Below are positions 1 to 13,339 of a stretch of DNA of 64,000 nucleotides, in pieces (the first letter of the stretch is position 1; each line of letters opens with the position of its first letter). A program made the position numbers and the translations under genes. Where the stretch lies: NCBI GenBank assembly GCA_016617855.1, contig JAECUM010012861.1, positions 1 through 64,000 on the forward strand, read 5' to 3'. The notes under the pieces were generated by a model, which was not told the DNA's origin, searched no databases, and worked only from the letters and a program-made list of their open reading frames with translations. The DNA comes from Megalonaias nervosa (lineage: Eukaryota; Mollusca; Bivalvia; Unionida; Unionidae).

Positions 1-709
1 TGCACTCAAAATGAAATAAACATTAAATTCCATAGCGTCTTCTCGATAATTGCAACTGAAAGACTTCATATTTTTCCCACATTATGATTTGAAACATTCA
101 ATTACAGAACAGAAACACACTTGCAGATGTCAACACGCTTCTTCCTCGCAGCTTCAATCCGATGTATATTTCATGTAGAACTGACACAGACGCTGCTATA
201 ATCCGATGTGCTTCATGTAGATAAATCCAGTCCATAATCACGAAATTTCGTCGAATCGACAAAAATACCAAAATCTATTCATTCCAGCTCAAATGGAAAA
301 GTTGTTGTAATGCGCATTCATTCACAATATGGCTCCAAATTTCAATTTTAAAGTAGCCCAAAACGCCATTTTCTTTCGAAGCTTGTGTCTAGCGCGTGAC
401 CAAGTTCAAATTTATCTGGGCGGAGTTACGTGCGCATTAATAATGTTGTTGTGTAATGATGAATCTACGCTTGTTTATTTAGTTTGGAATACGGCATACA
501 TTCAGTTACTTTGTTTCTTGTAGTGTATTTTTGTTTATATATTTAAGCCTTGGATAGAATAAGAAAATGAGCATACAATAAAAGGGTTACTGCATTTGTA
601 TGGGAAAATATGAACTAATTTTGTCGGATGGATATACTGCACTCCCAAGGTCGTGCAGTATAGCCATCCGAAAAACTCGTTCATATTTTCCCATACAAAT
701 GCAGTAACC
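1..709 (+). mobile_element. Repeat element copy 1 (left part cut by window), ending in a 125-bp palindrome
   Basis: Bases 1-709 match 30251-30929 closely, starting TGCACTCAAAATGAAATAAA in both. The element has no usable ORF and ends in the fold-back at 585-709. The left end lies outside the window. Its right end abuts the 43-bp minisatellite that starts about 720. Confidence 0.8.
585..709. repeat. 125-bp near-perfect palindrome (copy 1)
   Basis: GGTTACTGCATTTGTATGGG at the left is the reverse complement of the right end, and arms of about 60 bases meet near CTCCCAAGGTCG. Same structure as 30805-30929. Confidence 0.9.
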
Positions 710-719
710 TATAATTATT

Positions 720-1905
720 GCATCACCCAAATAACCTTATTGCATAATACTGCCTCATTACTGCATCACCCATGTTACCGTATTGCATCAAACTCCCTCA
801 TCATTGCGTCATTCATATGACCGTATTGCATCATACTACTTCATTATTACATCACCCACGTTACCGTATTGCATCAAACTGCCTCATTATTGCATCACCC
901 ACGTTACCCTATTGGATAATACTGCCTCATTTTTGCATCACCCGTATCACCGTATTACATCAAACTCCCTCATCATCGGGTCATCCATATGACTGTATTG
1001 TATCATACTACTTAATTATTACATCACCCATGTTACCGTATTGCATCATACTCTCATTATTGCATTACCCATTATACCGTACTGCCTCATACTGTCTCAT
1101 TATTGCATCACCCATATCACCGTATTGCATTATACTGTCTCACTATTGCATCACCTCTGTACCGTATTGCATCATACTGTCTCATTATTGCATCACCCAT
1201 ATCACCATATTGCATCATACTCTCTCATTATTTTATCACTCATATCACCGTATTGCATCAGACTGTCTCATTATTGCATCACCCATATTACCGTAATGGA
1301 TCATATCGCCTAATTTTTGCATCACCCATGCTACTGTATTGCATCATACTGTCTCATTATTCCACAACCCATTATACCGTATTGCATCATATTCTGTCAT
1401 TATTTTATCACCCATGTTACCGTATTGCATCATACTACCTCATTACTGCATCACCCATGTTACCGTATTGCATCTTACTGTCTCAATATTGTATCACCCA
1501 TGTTACCGTATTGCATCATACTATCTCATAATTGTATCTCCCATATCACCGTATTGCATCATACTCTCATTATTGCATCACCCATGTTACCGTACTGCAT
1601 CATACTGACTCATTTTTGAATCACCCATATGACCGTATTGCATCATACTGTCTCATTATTGCATCACCCATGTTACCGTATTGCATCATCCTGACTCATT
1701 TTTGCATCACCCATATGACTGTATTGCATCATACTGTCTCATTATTGTATCACCCATTTTACCATATTGCATCATACTGCCTCATTTTTGCATCACCCCT
1801 ATGACTGTATTGCATCAAAGTGTCTCATTATTGCATCACCCATGTTACCATATTGCATCATACTGCCTCATTTTTGCATCATCCATATGACCGTATTGCA
1901 TCAGC
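720..1905 (+). repeat. Minisatellite, 43-bp unit, about 27 copies
   Basis: Unit ATTGCATCATACTGTCTCAT followed by TATTGCATCACCCATGTTACCGT, with variants (CATATCACCGT, CATATGACCGT). Each unit contains two TTGCATCA half-repeats. Because 43 is not a multiple of three, the frame changes each unit; the several overlapping open frames here are repeat artefacts. Confidence 0.95.
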
Positions 1906-2160
1906 ATTAAACCGGTTGAATAGCGTCTGATTAATGCAATGGTACAAAATAAATGGAAACTAGAAGTCAGACAGATTTATGGATTCATGGTCTCCAGTGT
2001 AAAGATATTACTAGCCAGCGATTGCCTTCTAAGACGCAACTACCGCAGCGTTTGTTTTTACCACAGTAAGAAAAATACTCACCGAGAAAGTGGCCTTTTT
2101 ACTGATCAAATATTTGATTTTCGGAATAGAACTAGGATTCAACCAAACAACCTTATCATA

Positions 2161-2879
2161 TAATTGCACATGTTGAGAAACGCTGCGAAAAATACAGCAC
2201 GCTGAAAAAGAATAGAAAAGAAAATCTCAAATACAGACAAACAATGAAGGTAAATTTGCCGAAAACATTGAAGAGAATTCTGACATGGCTCATGACGACT
2301 GTATTGCATTAATCGCCAATAATAATGACAAGAATTTTTGAGGGATTTGAGAGGTGTGTGACAAAAGGTGCTGAGCAAGAAAGACGAATATCGGACCGAA
2401 AGGAAGACGCCGGAAGGCGAATGGTCAGATAACTCAAAATGTAAGTAGCAAAAAAACCTGCAACTGCAGAATATCTTTCTTCATTTAATGAGCTTATATC
2501 TCCTGCAGCTGATGCGATAAAAGGAATACCTTAACTTTAAATTAAAAAAAATATTAAGTTACAGAAGTAAATGATACAAAAGAAGGCAATTTCTCCATCA
2601 GTTTGTTCTGCTTTTGATCGGCCTAAGATTCCTATTCATTCAGCCTTCCTTCCATTGTATACTGTCCCGTGGGTTGGATGCTGAATAGTGCTCTACATGC
2701 AACAAATCTCTCCGTCGACCTCGTATTGAAAAAAGAGAGAAAAAACGTAATTACAAAGATAATGGAAAACTTTGCTTCCTGGGTACTGTTCACTGCGTAC
2801 TGGGATGGGAAATTACTTTCAGATTTGTGACAGGATATCGAATCAGGAAATGAAGTTGAAAAGCTGTTGGGGGCACCAA
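2161..2879. other. No gene seen
   Basis: AT-rich sequence with only short open frames; nothing supportable. Confidence 0.5.
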
Positions 2880-4031
2880 AACTGGACAGTAAAACAGAAC
2901 AGAGGAACAAATCTCTTGTGCTACAACAAAAGTTCTGGTGGAATTTAATATTCCATCTAGCAACACTTGTATCCATTCAGAAGCTTGCACATTACTGGAA
3001 CAACAGATGAGGAAGTCATTGCTAAACACAGAATTCTGACACCATATCCATGAAGTGATTCTGCCCCATGTGTACAAAACATGTATTGTAGCATCCTTCA
3101 TATGAACATAGATTCAAATGCTCCAAAACGCTTCCGTGATCATTGGAGCAAATTTCAGCATTATTTTCGTCGGTGTTGATTGAATATATATCGACTCCAT
3201 AGTCTATTGAGAATAAATAACTGCCGCCATTTTCTTTGTTCAAAAGTTAAAAAAAAAGCCACGAGACAACAAGAAATTTCGTCAACATGCCCTTATCTTT
3301 CTTGGATCAGTGCCACCTAGAGGTGTCACATTTCGTGCTCCATGAGCACTCAGAGAAATGCACTTTATGTTATAAAACTCTACATGTTTCTCAATCAGTC
3401 TGAATTGACCCCACATGAGCAGAAGAACCTTTTACATATTGCAATCTTTGCAGTTTTGATTCACATGGAACACTCTCACCATGTTCTTCATCTTTACCTC
3501 ATACTGATTTGGATTTAATCAAGAAGCTTCAAACGTTCCTAAAAGTTGTCGACAAAAATGCTGATTCTGCTGAAAAGGCCATTGCAGGGCACCAGTGGTA
3601 CCTCATGGAAGACATCGACATTAATATCTTTTTTTTAACAGTGATGTGCCACCCGACATAAAGCAATCCATTCAAAATGCACCTCAAAGACAAGCCAAGC
3701 AGAAGACATTGATGACACTTAAACGAAGATTAATCATGGGACATATTGTTAAGACAGAGCTTGATGAGTTCGTGACTGAGAGGTGGAAGGGGTTTTCAGA
3801 ATGCTTCAAATGCGTGTAAGTTTTATGCAGGATCGTGCAGTACAGGAACGGCATCTGCTTTGAGTATTGTAAATGAGGCAGATAAAAAGAGAAGTTAAAC
3901 TTGTCCCAGACTACTCACAGATATTCAAAACAGATGAGACTCAGCTTCAGTTTATGTTGTAAATTGTAGAGGATCATCGCAGAACATTTCATGATATGCG
4001 GAAAAGCACTATTGTTAAAGGACTTCTGTGA
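2880..4031 (+). pseudogene. Decayed coding relic, possibly transposon-derived
   Basis: Several plus-frame pieces read like protein but are broken by stops and shifts. At 3288-3660 one frame gives HSEKCTLCYKTLH and, after two stops, YCNLCSFDSHG, both CxxC-like zinc-binding patterns, then DLIKKLQTFLKVVDKNADSAE. At 3643-3819 a second frame reads PPDIKQSIQNAPQRQAKQK and VKTELDEFVTERWKGFSEC. At 3875-4031 a third gives VKLVPDYSQIFKTDETQLQF. A splice-like CTTTTTTTTAACAG precedes the second piece and GTGTAAGT closes it, so a degraded intron-containing gene is possible. The family is not recognised. Confidence 0.35.
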
Positions 4032-4399
4032 GTTCGTTCTCGAGAATAACAGTTGTCGGTCGTCTGGTTAGTGCTAACAATTTTTAATTATTTTTTCTTC
4101 ATTAGACAGCTTTAAGCCTAGCAAACAGCATTAACCTTTAACAATACATATCGTTTATCTACATTTATAAACTTTGGAGTTCATTTAGCAACCGATAAAT
4201 CCTGAACAATCTTGACAAAACGTGCTGTGCTTTAAAAAAAAAAAAAAAAGGAGTGCAACAAGAGACTGAGAGTATGACTCTCAGATCTTTTCTTTTTTGT
4301 GTCACCCTGGTATATATAACTTAGGACCGGAAAGTCAGCGAATTCCCGATACGTATTAATATTATGATAATAATGTAACTGATGACAAATTTTGAAAGT

Positions 4400-4940
4400 A
4401 TGGGCTTTGATATCATTAAAATCTCGAGAGAGAGTTTAATAATGAGTGAAATTCACACATATTAATGAGGTTATCTTGCATTTGACTGGCTGAGCTTGTT
4501 ACCATTCTGGAGTCCATTTTTGGATTTTGCTCAAACTTGAAATAGTTTCTTATATCGTCAAGACATTAGACGAGTTTGATAACAAGTGAGATTCACGTAT
4601 ATTAATTATACGATATTGCACTCTGATTCTCTGAGCTTGTTACCAATCTGGAATTAGCTTTAATTCTATCCCGATTTTGATCACACTTCAATATGGGCGT
4701 ATATCTTCAAGATGATGGATGTGTTCGATGCTAAGCAAGATCAGCGAATATTACTGGAATGATTTTGCATCTAACTGGCAGAGGTTGTTTCCACTCTTGA
4801 AGTCACACTTTGACCTGATTTTGAACAAGCTTCAAATATACGCTCGAATGATCAAGACTTCGCATGAGTTCAATAATGCGAGGGCTGCACGCATATTAAT
4901 GAGGTGATCTTGCATGTGATTGGATGATATTGTTACCACT
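4400..4940 (+). repeat. Degenerate tandem repeat, about 150-bp unit, 3-4 copies
   Basis: Recurring blocks GAGCTTGTTACCA.TCTGGA, TTTTGATCACACTTCAA and CGTATATTAATGAGGT repeat with heavy drift. A 62-codon open frame at 4719-4907 lies wholly inside the repeat. Confidence 0.6.
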
Positions 4941-7093
4941 CTTAAGACCACTAATCCACCGCAGTTCCTTTGGGTGGCGATCCTAATAGTTTCCAAGTTA
5001 TGACAACACAGGAGTTAGGACAGACCCAGGAATCCACGCTGACTGTACAGATTAACTCCCCTTGTAATATCAAATAATTGTGTTCTTGCACAGTTGGGCT
5101 ATGAACAATTTCTAAGTTATGGACCGGAGGCTAACTCGCTGAGAAGGTATAAATCCCGGGAAAGTGCCTGCTGTATTGTTGCACCTTCGCTGAGGTACTT
5201 TCGATCCCCTATAAGGATCAAGAAATGGATTTCTTCAATTTAGGGGGACACTGTGAGTCTGGGGTGGGAAAAGGTCCCATCAGCTTGCTCAAGGTGCAAC
5301 ACTGGTCGCAAAACTGTCAGCAATGTGCTCAAAGATTTTTTACGCTCGACACTTTCATTACGTGTGTGAATTTGCGTTTACAAGCTAACATATGTCAACT
5401 ACCCATTTGAGAGATATCAGGTCTAGTTGGGATTCTTTTTATATGAAGTTATATATCGAGGAAAACTTTTCATATAGATTAGATAATTTTTTTATTCATC
5501 AGTTACTGAGATTTAAACCCGCGTCCAAGGATTACGGCATCAATTTTCTTGATGGTTAGTGATTGCAAAGATGCCCATATCCACGACTATATCCCATCTT
5601 TTTCTTGCAAATATGCGCTCGCTCTAGCGGGTAAATGGGTACGTGCCAGTGGTGCCTTAACCTGGGGACTCAGGTTAGAACCTCAGAATGGGGCCAATTA
5701 AAAATTTGCTCTCACGTCTGTGATGATTGTCTTTCTCCATTTGGTAATATGATCTCTTTGTTTGCGTCTCCGTGTCTGTATTTGTTAGATTTTATTGAAT
5801 ATTTGTTTGATTATCGGCAATCGGTGTTGAGAAGATATTTCTCAAATCGAATAAGTAGATGAAAGAATCGTTCATACTGAACCGTATTCGCGCGACGTTT
5901 GGTAGCATCAATTATTTTTCTGAAATGTCCCCTGAAATTTCTTATCCACCGAATACTTAATTTTCGAGCAGCAAGCGGGGTAGGTGTAGAAATGTTTCTT
6001 TTTTAAAATTTTGGGGTCCCAGCAATATTTTTCTTTGAAATTTCCATCCCACGAATAGCTTGCAAATATTCTCGCTCTGATTTGCTGAAAACAAGAAAAA
6101 AATATCTTGAGGCGAAATAAGAAATATATCCAAGCTAGAAAGAAAATCGTAGCGTGCCCCCTCCCACGCGGAAAAATTAAACGGTCGGTCTCCTTGAACA
6201 CTTTCAAACAGATTTCTGTTCAAGGTGGTACTTTTGTTGCAACAATTCTTGAATCTTTCAATTTTGCTTTAACTTGTTGAATTAGTGATGGACTTTTTCA
6301 TTTTCAATGGAGGCGGGATATGATATTTCTTTCTTTTATGTCAGATATTTTGTTTTTGGTTAATATGATGGATATAACAAATTCTTTTGTTCTACATATC
6401 AGAGTAGAGGAATTTTTCGGGGGGTGGGTTGATTCTCGTCAAAAAATTCCCCACCCCTAAAATGAAAGGATCCAGCCATTTACTGACGGTCAACTGCATA
6501 ATCACAAAATTTACACGAGTTAAATTGGTATTAATAATCCAATAAAGAATAAAATGAGTGTTATAACAGCGTAGCTAGACCAATTTTCGTCATATGCAAG
6601 TATAGAATGACGAAGGAATTCCCCTCGTCGCGGGGAAGGGTGTAGGAGGGAGTTGCGTATATTCAATGTAAACACTGGGCATGAAATCATGGAGTGATTT
6701 TTCTCATGTCAAGGTTGATTGGAATACTAACAAACCATTAAAATAATTGGTTTGAAATGCATATTTGTCTTGTCAAAATTTTCGTTCGCAGCTGATTATC
6801 TGTGTACAGGAAGCTACGGGCCTGAACAGCATAATACTTACATCTTAAAGTTTACTTCTCTGTTGCGCACATGTATAGATTTCATCTTTCAATCAAGAGT
6901 GGGTTCTTAACTTCTTAATGAAACACCTGATCATGGAGACATCTCAGAAATGACGAGGAAAACTATTAGACTGAGCAAAACAATGGGGTCTTTTGATCGA
7001 ATGGTATTGAAATCAAATGGTAAAATGATCTCACTTACAACTGCCGCATCTAATCATAGACCATTTGAATTCAGTCGTAGAATAAGAAACTAC

Positions 7094-7096
<3 letters not shown>
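4941..7096. other. Non-coding stretch, no gene recognised
   Basis: Only short, domain-free open frames. A GC-richer patch at about 5600-6200 has two overlapping minus frames with no recognisable motif. A small hairpin-like G run/C run lies near 6416-6466. Confidence 0.5.

Positions 7097-7148
<52 letters not shown>
7097..7148. repeat. (TA)n microsatellite
   Basis: About 26 TA units; the open frame with poly-YI across it is an artefact. Confidence 0.97.
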
Positions 7149-7149
<1 letters not shown>

Positions 7150-9110
7150 AATACATATTGGTCTGACTCGGCGTGACAATACTAGCACTACATCTTCAGG
7201 TTCAGTGTCTACCATAGTTCAGTTGAAAGTGCGTTGCATAATGGCCATGGGCAACTAGCCTAGTTGGAGGCACAACTTTTCAATATAATGTACGGAAAGG
7301 GTCATAATTAGAAAAAAGTGATTAACCGCTTGAATTGTCAACACCGTAACACTCACATTTTGCTTTAGTTTAAATTCCACCAAATTTGTGCATTTCTCGA
7401 GATTTGCTACCTCTGAAGAGAATTCAAAATGTTTTAAACCCCATAAAAGATTACTTTTTTACCTTTTTGTTTTGAAAACCAATTCTCTCTGTATGTTTCT
7501 TGAGGTTTCAAGAGTATTTTAGGTGTTAAATGACACAGCATTAACATGGATACTATTATAAGCCCGAAACAAAATAACTATTTTGTAATAACAGCCATGG
7601 GAGTTTCTGCTACATAAAAACTCATGTGTCTTTTAGGGCACCACGTTCCAGCAAACTTTAGAGTAAGAAACAGATGTATTTGTTTTTGTTTTGCCTGTGA
7701 CAAATCTCACAGAAGGTGATTTATCGCAGTCATATTGTCAAGATGTAAAGTTATTTTAAGGGAAATATCTCCTATTTTTATCAGGGGATCATCAGCATAC
7801 ACTTTTCCACAAATAGACTGGAGGGACGGAATATTCCTAGAGATTGACGGTCAAAGAGTTCAGAGGTCAAAGACAGAGTGAGCTATTATTCTAATTTGAG
7901 GTGGGCAGACAATGGTTTAAGTTATTGGATATGGCAGTACTACCGTATCTATTGTTGCCATAAATGAATTAACAACAGCAAAGGTAATGATGTTTACCAT
8001 GATACGTAAATATTGCTACTAGTGTGTAGGTCGAATATCATGGTCACAGTGGTCAGTTTCTTCCATTTTTGGTTGAAAAACTTGTAGCATTATGTATATG
8101 GATATGCATTAGACTTCTAACCAGATTCACCAGTGTATATAGCCCATCCTTGGGGATGATGAATCGATAATCAAATGTCAAGGTCTTATGATGAACGAAT
8201 TATTGTTAAGCGGTAGACTGTTAAAAGCAGCATGAAGGAGATATAACTTCTGTTTCCGTACCTGCATCGTTATCAGATATGCCACATATTATCAAGAGAA
8301 CCGCGTGGTTAAAAGGTCAGGTCAAGGTCACATGGGTTGTTTATTTAAGTGTTACTAGGGCTGCAGACAAACTGATAAGTTTATGGATTTTATTTTACAT
8401 GTGTTGGATTATTAATCCATTTGATAACAACCCTATCTGTCTTACAGCAATTTTAAACTGTCTTCATATGTCAAGATTTTCTTTTTTGCCCAGGACTGTT
8501 GTTTCCTTAATGAATTTGGACAACACTTAGTATATCGGTTAATTGATATAAACTGAGAGGATACTGATTCTTAATATTGTACGTTTTTAACAGTGTGTGA
8601 TTAGTTTTAAGTTTTACTTGAATGATGTTCTGCAATCTCTTATTGCCAGAGGCAATCTGGTATTACTTCAGCCTCATTTTTCTTGTGGATAAAAGGGAAT
8701 CATTATATAGCAGAAGGCATTTATTAAAACTGTGTTATGTCAGTGGCATGGACACCATGAAAATATTACTTCATGCATAGATTTGATGCAATTGGGTTAG
8801 TCAATCGGTTATGACCTCCATTATAAAGATACCTTAGTGTTACTGAATGAAATGCATCGTGTTGTCCTTTGCCTGCAATAATATAATTGTTTCTGACATA
8901 TTAACTGTATAAAAAGATAATTCTGACTTATCAAAACTGTTATGAAAACTTTATCCAGACTGAGTTAAAATGTATTTGCAGAAAATATTATGCCAAGCTT
9001 GTGTTAAGGCAGCTTATCTACCAAAATGTTAAAAATTCACCTTAATTTGAGTTACAACAACAAGAATACCTACACACAACTTTATAGTTGGTACAATTTA
9101 CAAGCTATGC
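7149..9110. other. Non-coding stretch, nothing recognised
   Basis: AT-rich unique-looking sequence without long open frames or clear splice-bounded exons. Confidence 0.5.
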
Positions 9111-9119
9111 ACATGATTA

Positions 9120-11312
9120 TTTGGATCATTACCACCAATCTACTGACACCTTCATTGTCTACCTTCATTTGCATCATTACCACCAATCTACAGACACCTT
9201 CTTCATTTGCATCATTAAAACCAATCTACTGACACCTCCATTGTCTACCTTCATTTGCATCATTGCCACCAATCTACTGACGCCTTCATTGTCTACCTTT
9301 ATTTGCATCATTAACACCAATCTACTGACACCTTCTTTGTTTACGTTCATTTGCATCATTACCACTTACCTACTGACACCTTCATTGTCTACCTTCATTA
9401 CACCTTCCTTGTCTACCTTCATTTGCATCACTGCCACTTATCTACTGACACCTTCATTGTCCATCTTCATTTGCATCATTACTGCTAATCTACTAACACC
9501 TTCATTGTCTACCTCCATTTGCATCATTACCACTAATCTACTGATACCTTCATTGTCTACCTCCATTTGCATCATTACCACTAATCTACTGATACCTTCA
9601 TTGTCAACCTTCATTGCCTAACTTCATTTGCATCATTACCACTAATATACTGATACCTTCATTTGCATCATTACCACTTATCAACTGACACATTCATTGT
9701 CTATCTTCATTTGCATCATTACCACTAATCTACTGACACCTTCATTGTCTACCTTCATTTGCATCATTATCACTAATCTATGGACACCTTCATTGTCACC
9801 CTTTATTGCCTAACTTCATTTGCATCATTACCACTAATCTACTGACACCTTCATTGTCTACCTTCATTTGCATCATTACCACTTATCGACTGACACCTTT
9901 ATTGTCTATCTTCATTTGCATCATTACCACTAATCTACTGACACCTTTATTGTCTACCTTCATTTGCATCATTACCACTAATCTATGGACACCTTTATTG
10001 TCTACCTTCAATTGCAGCATTACCACTTATTGACTGACACCTTCATTGTCTATCTTCATTTGCATCATTACCACTAATCTACTGACACCTTTATTGTCTA
10101 CCTTCATTTGCATCATTACCACTAATCTACAGACACCTTTATTGTCTACCTTCAATTGCATCATTACCACTAATCTACTAACACCTTCATTGTCTACCTT
10201 CATTTGCATCATTACCACTAATCTACTGACACCTTTATTGTCTACTTTCATTGCACCATTACCACTAATCTACAGACACCTTTATTGTCTACCACCATTT
10301 GCATCATTACCACCAATCTACTGATACCTTCATTGTCTACCTTCATTTGCATCATTACCACCAATCTACTGATACCTTCATTGTCTACCTTCATTTGCAT
10401 CATTACCACTAATCTACTGACACCTTTATTGTCTACCTTCATTTGCATCATTACCACTAATCTATGGACACCTTCATTGTCTACCTTCATTTCCATCATT
10501 ACCACTAATCTACTGACATCTTCATTGTCTTCCTTCATTACCACTCATCTACTGTCACCTTCATTGTCTACCTTCAATTGCATCATTACCACTAATCTAC
10601 TGACACCTTCATTGTCTACCTTCAATTGCATCATTACCACTAATCTACTGACATCTTCATTGTCTACTTTCATTTCCATCATTACCACTAGTCTACTGAC
10701 ACCTTCATTGTCTACCTTCATTTGCATCATTACCACTAATCTACGGACACCTTTATTGTCTACCTTCATTTGCATCATTACCACTAATCTACTGACACCT
10801 TCATTGTCTACCTTCATTTCCATCATTACCACTAATCTACTGACATCTTCATTGTCTACTTTCATTTCCATCATTACCACTAGTCTACTGACACCTTCAT
10901 TGTCTACCTTCATTTGCATCATTACCACTAATCTACGGACACCTTCATTGTCTACCTTCATTTGCATCATTACCACTAATCTATGGACACCTTCACTGTC
11001 TACCTTCATTTCCATCATTACCACTAATCTACTGACATCTTCATTGTCTTCCTTCATTACCACTCATCTACTGTCACCTTCATTGTCTACCTTCAATTGC
11101 ATCATTACCACTAATCTACTGACACCTTCATTGTCTACCTTCATTACACCTTCCTTGCCTACCTTCATCTGCATCATTACCACTTATCTACTGTCACCTT
11201 CATTGTCTATCTTCATCTGCATCATTACCACTAATCTACTGACACTTTCATTGTCTACTTTCCTTTGCATCATTGCCAACAATCTACTGAAACCTTCATT
11301 GTTAACCTACAT
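9120..11312 (+). repeat. Minisatellite, 48-bp unit, about 45 copies, open on both strands
   Basis: Unit ACCTTCATTGTCTACCTTCA then TTTGCATCATTACCACTAATCTACTGAC. At 48 bases (16 codons) it stays in frame, giving a 343-codon plus frame (repeat TPSLSTFICIITTNLL) at 10285-11316 and a 172-codon minus frame (repeat MKVDNEGVSRLVVMMQ) at 10545-11063. Some units have lost TTTGCATC. A block at 10490-10640 recurs near 11010-11130, so a higher-order duplication exists. Left part (9120-10280) is more diverged. Confidence 0.95.
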
Positions 11313-12527
11313 TTGAACATTATTTTTTGTTTTGCTTTGGTTATAACAGAGGGTCTTACTGGCAAGCATTTGCTAATTTATTATTCAGCTTTTACATGAA
11401 AAATACATCTCTGTATGCACAGTGCATAGCAAAGTGGTTGACTGATCAATTGATTGATTAATTCATCGGGTGGGTGGGTGATTGATTGATTGGAGTATAA
11501 TGACACATCAACACATGAAAGGTTAGTTTGTGCCAATTAAGACACTGAGAGTCAAGTATATTGCCCCAAGTCACAACACTGTGGCCAAACTAAATTGATC
11601 TTGGCAGGACTCAAACCTTGCACCCTTCTGTGCATGAATGTGGCAAGCTAACCCTGAGTTTCCCATAGCTCTGCATAAAGCAGAATGAAGTAGAAATATA
11701 AGTATTACTATTAGTACCAGTACTAGTATTAGCAATAGTATTTGTATTAATAATAGTAGGTTTAATAGCACATCAAAAGAACACTGGCAATCTGATGGTA
11801 ATAATAATAATAATAGTAATAGTTCCAAATACTTGCACAAAATAACTCTAGGAAATAAAGCCTTCCAAATAAAGGCAAATATGAAATCAAAGAAGATAAA
11901 AATTAGAAGCTAAGGATATACGAAAGCAAAATAAAATTATGCATGTGTGCATGAGCATTTAAAGGCACACCAGCACAATAATGGCTATACATTGCCAATG
12001 TAAAGTACAAGTTGTAAAGTTGTAAAAATGAAAAATTGCACAAAAACTTTATGATGGTAGACCCTACAAAGTAAAGGTAAATATGGAATTCCTACAAAAT
12101 ATAAAAGATAATGATGTTACAAATCTATAAAATGTAAATAAAATAAAACACAAAGGCAAAAAGTATAAAATCCCCAAAACATATGGTCCACATTTGTTGT
12201 ATAAACCACATTCCCTCAAAAAGTCCAGGATGTTATCTCAGTAAATGATTATAAAGATTTTTCATTGAGCTTACATAAAAAACTTTTAGTACCCATAATT
12301 CTAATGTGACCATGCACTTTTAGTACCCATAATTCCAGTGTGACAAGGCCGTCAACAGTACATTATACTTTTTCCAGATTCTATAAATCATGTAAATTTT
12401 GTAAGGTCATGATAGAAGTCTCTCACTTCACTGAATTTAATCTAAAATGAGCATTGGTTGATGTTATTTTAAACTCACAAAGATCAAATATTATTTCAAG
12501 GATTTTTGTTGTTGTTCTTGTTGTTGT
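11313..12527. other. Non-coding stretch with simple repeats
   Basis: Holds (TAATAA)-like and (TAGTAT)-like simple sequence at 11700-11825 and a 33-34-bp direct duplication (CTTTTAGTACCCATAATTC) at 12284-12345. No gene seen. Confidence 0.55.
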
Positions 12528-12763
12528 AGGGTTTAACGCCATTTTTCAGCACAAGATAGGCTATACATGGTGGCCAGTAAAACTGGTGGAGGAAGAACCC
12601 TGGAAAGCCCAGGAAGAACCACCAACCCACTAAAAGCTACTGGCATGCTTTCTCACATACCCATGTTAGCCAAGCCTGAGACTCGAACCAACACAGACAG
12701 AGGTGAGATGGCAGTGATCTGGAATGGTGAGCACTTTAGACCACTCGGCAACTCAGGGCCCCT
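12528..12763 (-). mobile_element. tRNA-derived SINE, family B, copy 1
   Basis: On the minus strand it begins GGGGCCCTGAGTTGCCGAGTGG, an A-box-like tRNA head (Leu/Ser style), with a B box GGTTCGAGTCTC about 50 bases on, then a body ending GCTGAAAAATGGCGTTAAACCC. The same body is present at 37645-37885 and 43225-43442. Confidence 0.8.
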
Positions 12764-13339
12764 CAAGGAGTTTTGATAACCAAAATAGTGGTTTTGGAAT
12801 GCAGAATTTTGCAGTATTTATATCAATGATAATAGCAGTTTCTTTGAGAGGATGCATTTGTATCCCAAAAGGTGGAATAAAATTTGATTTCAGAGTTAAC
12901 ATGGTTTGGTACTTTTGGGCCTAAAGACGCTATCATATGCTGTATTAGAAGATAATTTGGTAGTTTACGGAAGAGTTCATTTTGTTGGTCCAAAAATGAC
13001 AGAAAATGCTACAAACTGAAATATTTTATTCGGACAACACATTATGTAAAGTAGAACACAAAAAGTCTAGTGGCATTGCTACTGGTACAAATACAGGCAT
13101 GTGTGATGACATAGTGGTCAGTCAAATGTTAGAGTGAAACCCATAGAATACCTGTCTTAAATGATGTTATGAGAGATCACCTGTCTTGAGAAACCATAAT
13201 TTTTTGACAGGAGGGGTGGTCTTTCAAGACAGGTTCTATTGTATTTTTCATCATAATGTATGCCTAGTTTCTGTAAAATAGAATGAAGTAAAGGTCATGA
13301 TGACCTTTTGTCATACAAAAGGTTGTTACATATATTGTA
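12764..13339. other. Non-coding stretch, nothing recognised
   Basis: AT-rich sequence; no open frame or repeat family that I can name. Confidence 0.5.

Noticed and set aside
772..1890. Overlapping open frames of 69-174 codons; also a CRISPR-like look
   Set aside because: They are the 43-bp tandem repeat in different frames. There are no unique spacers between repeats and the genome is eukaryotic, so no CRISPR array.
10285..11316. 343-codon open frame read as a repeat protein
   Set aside because: It lies wholly in the 48-bp minisatellite, has no unique ends, and the opposite strand is equally open.
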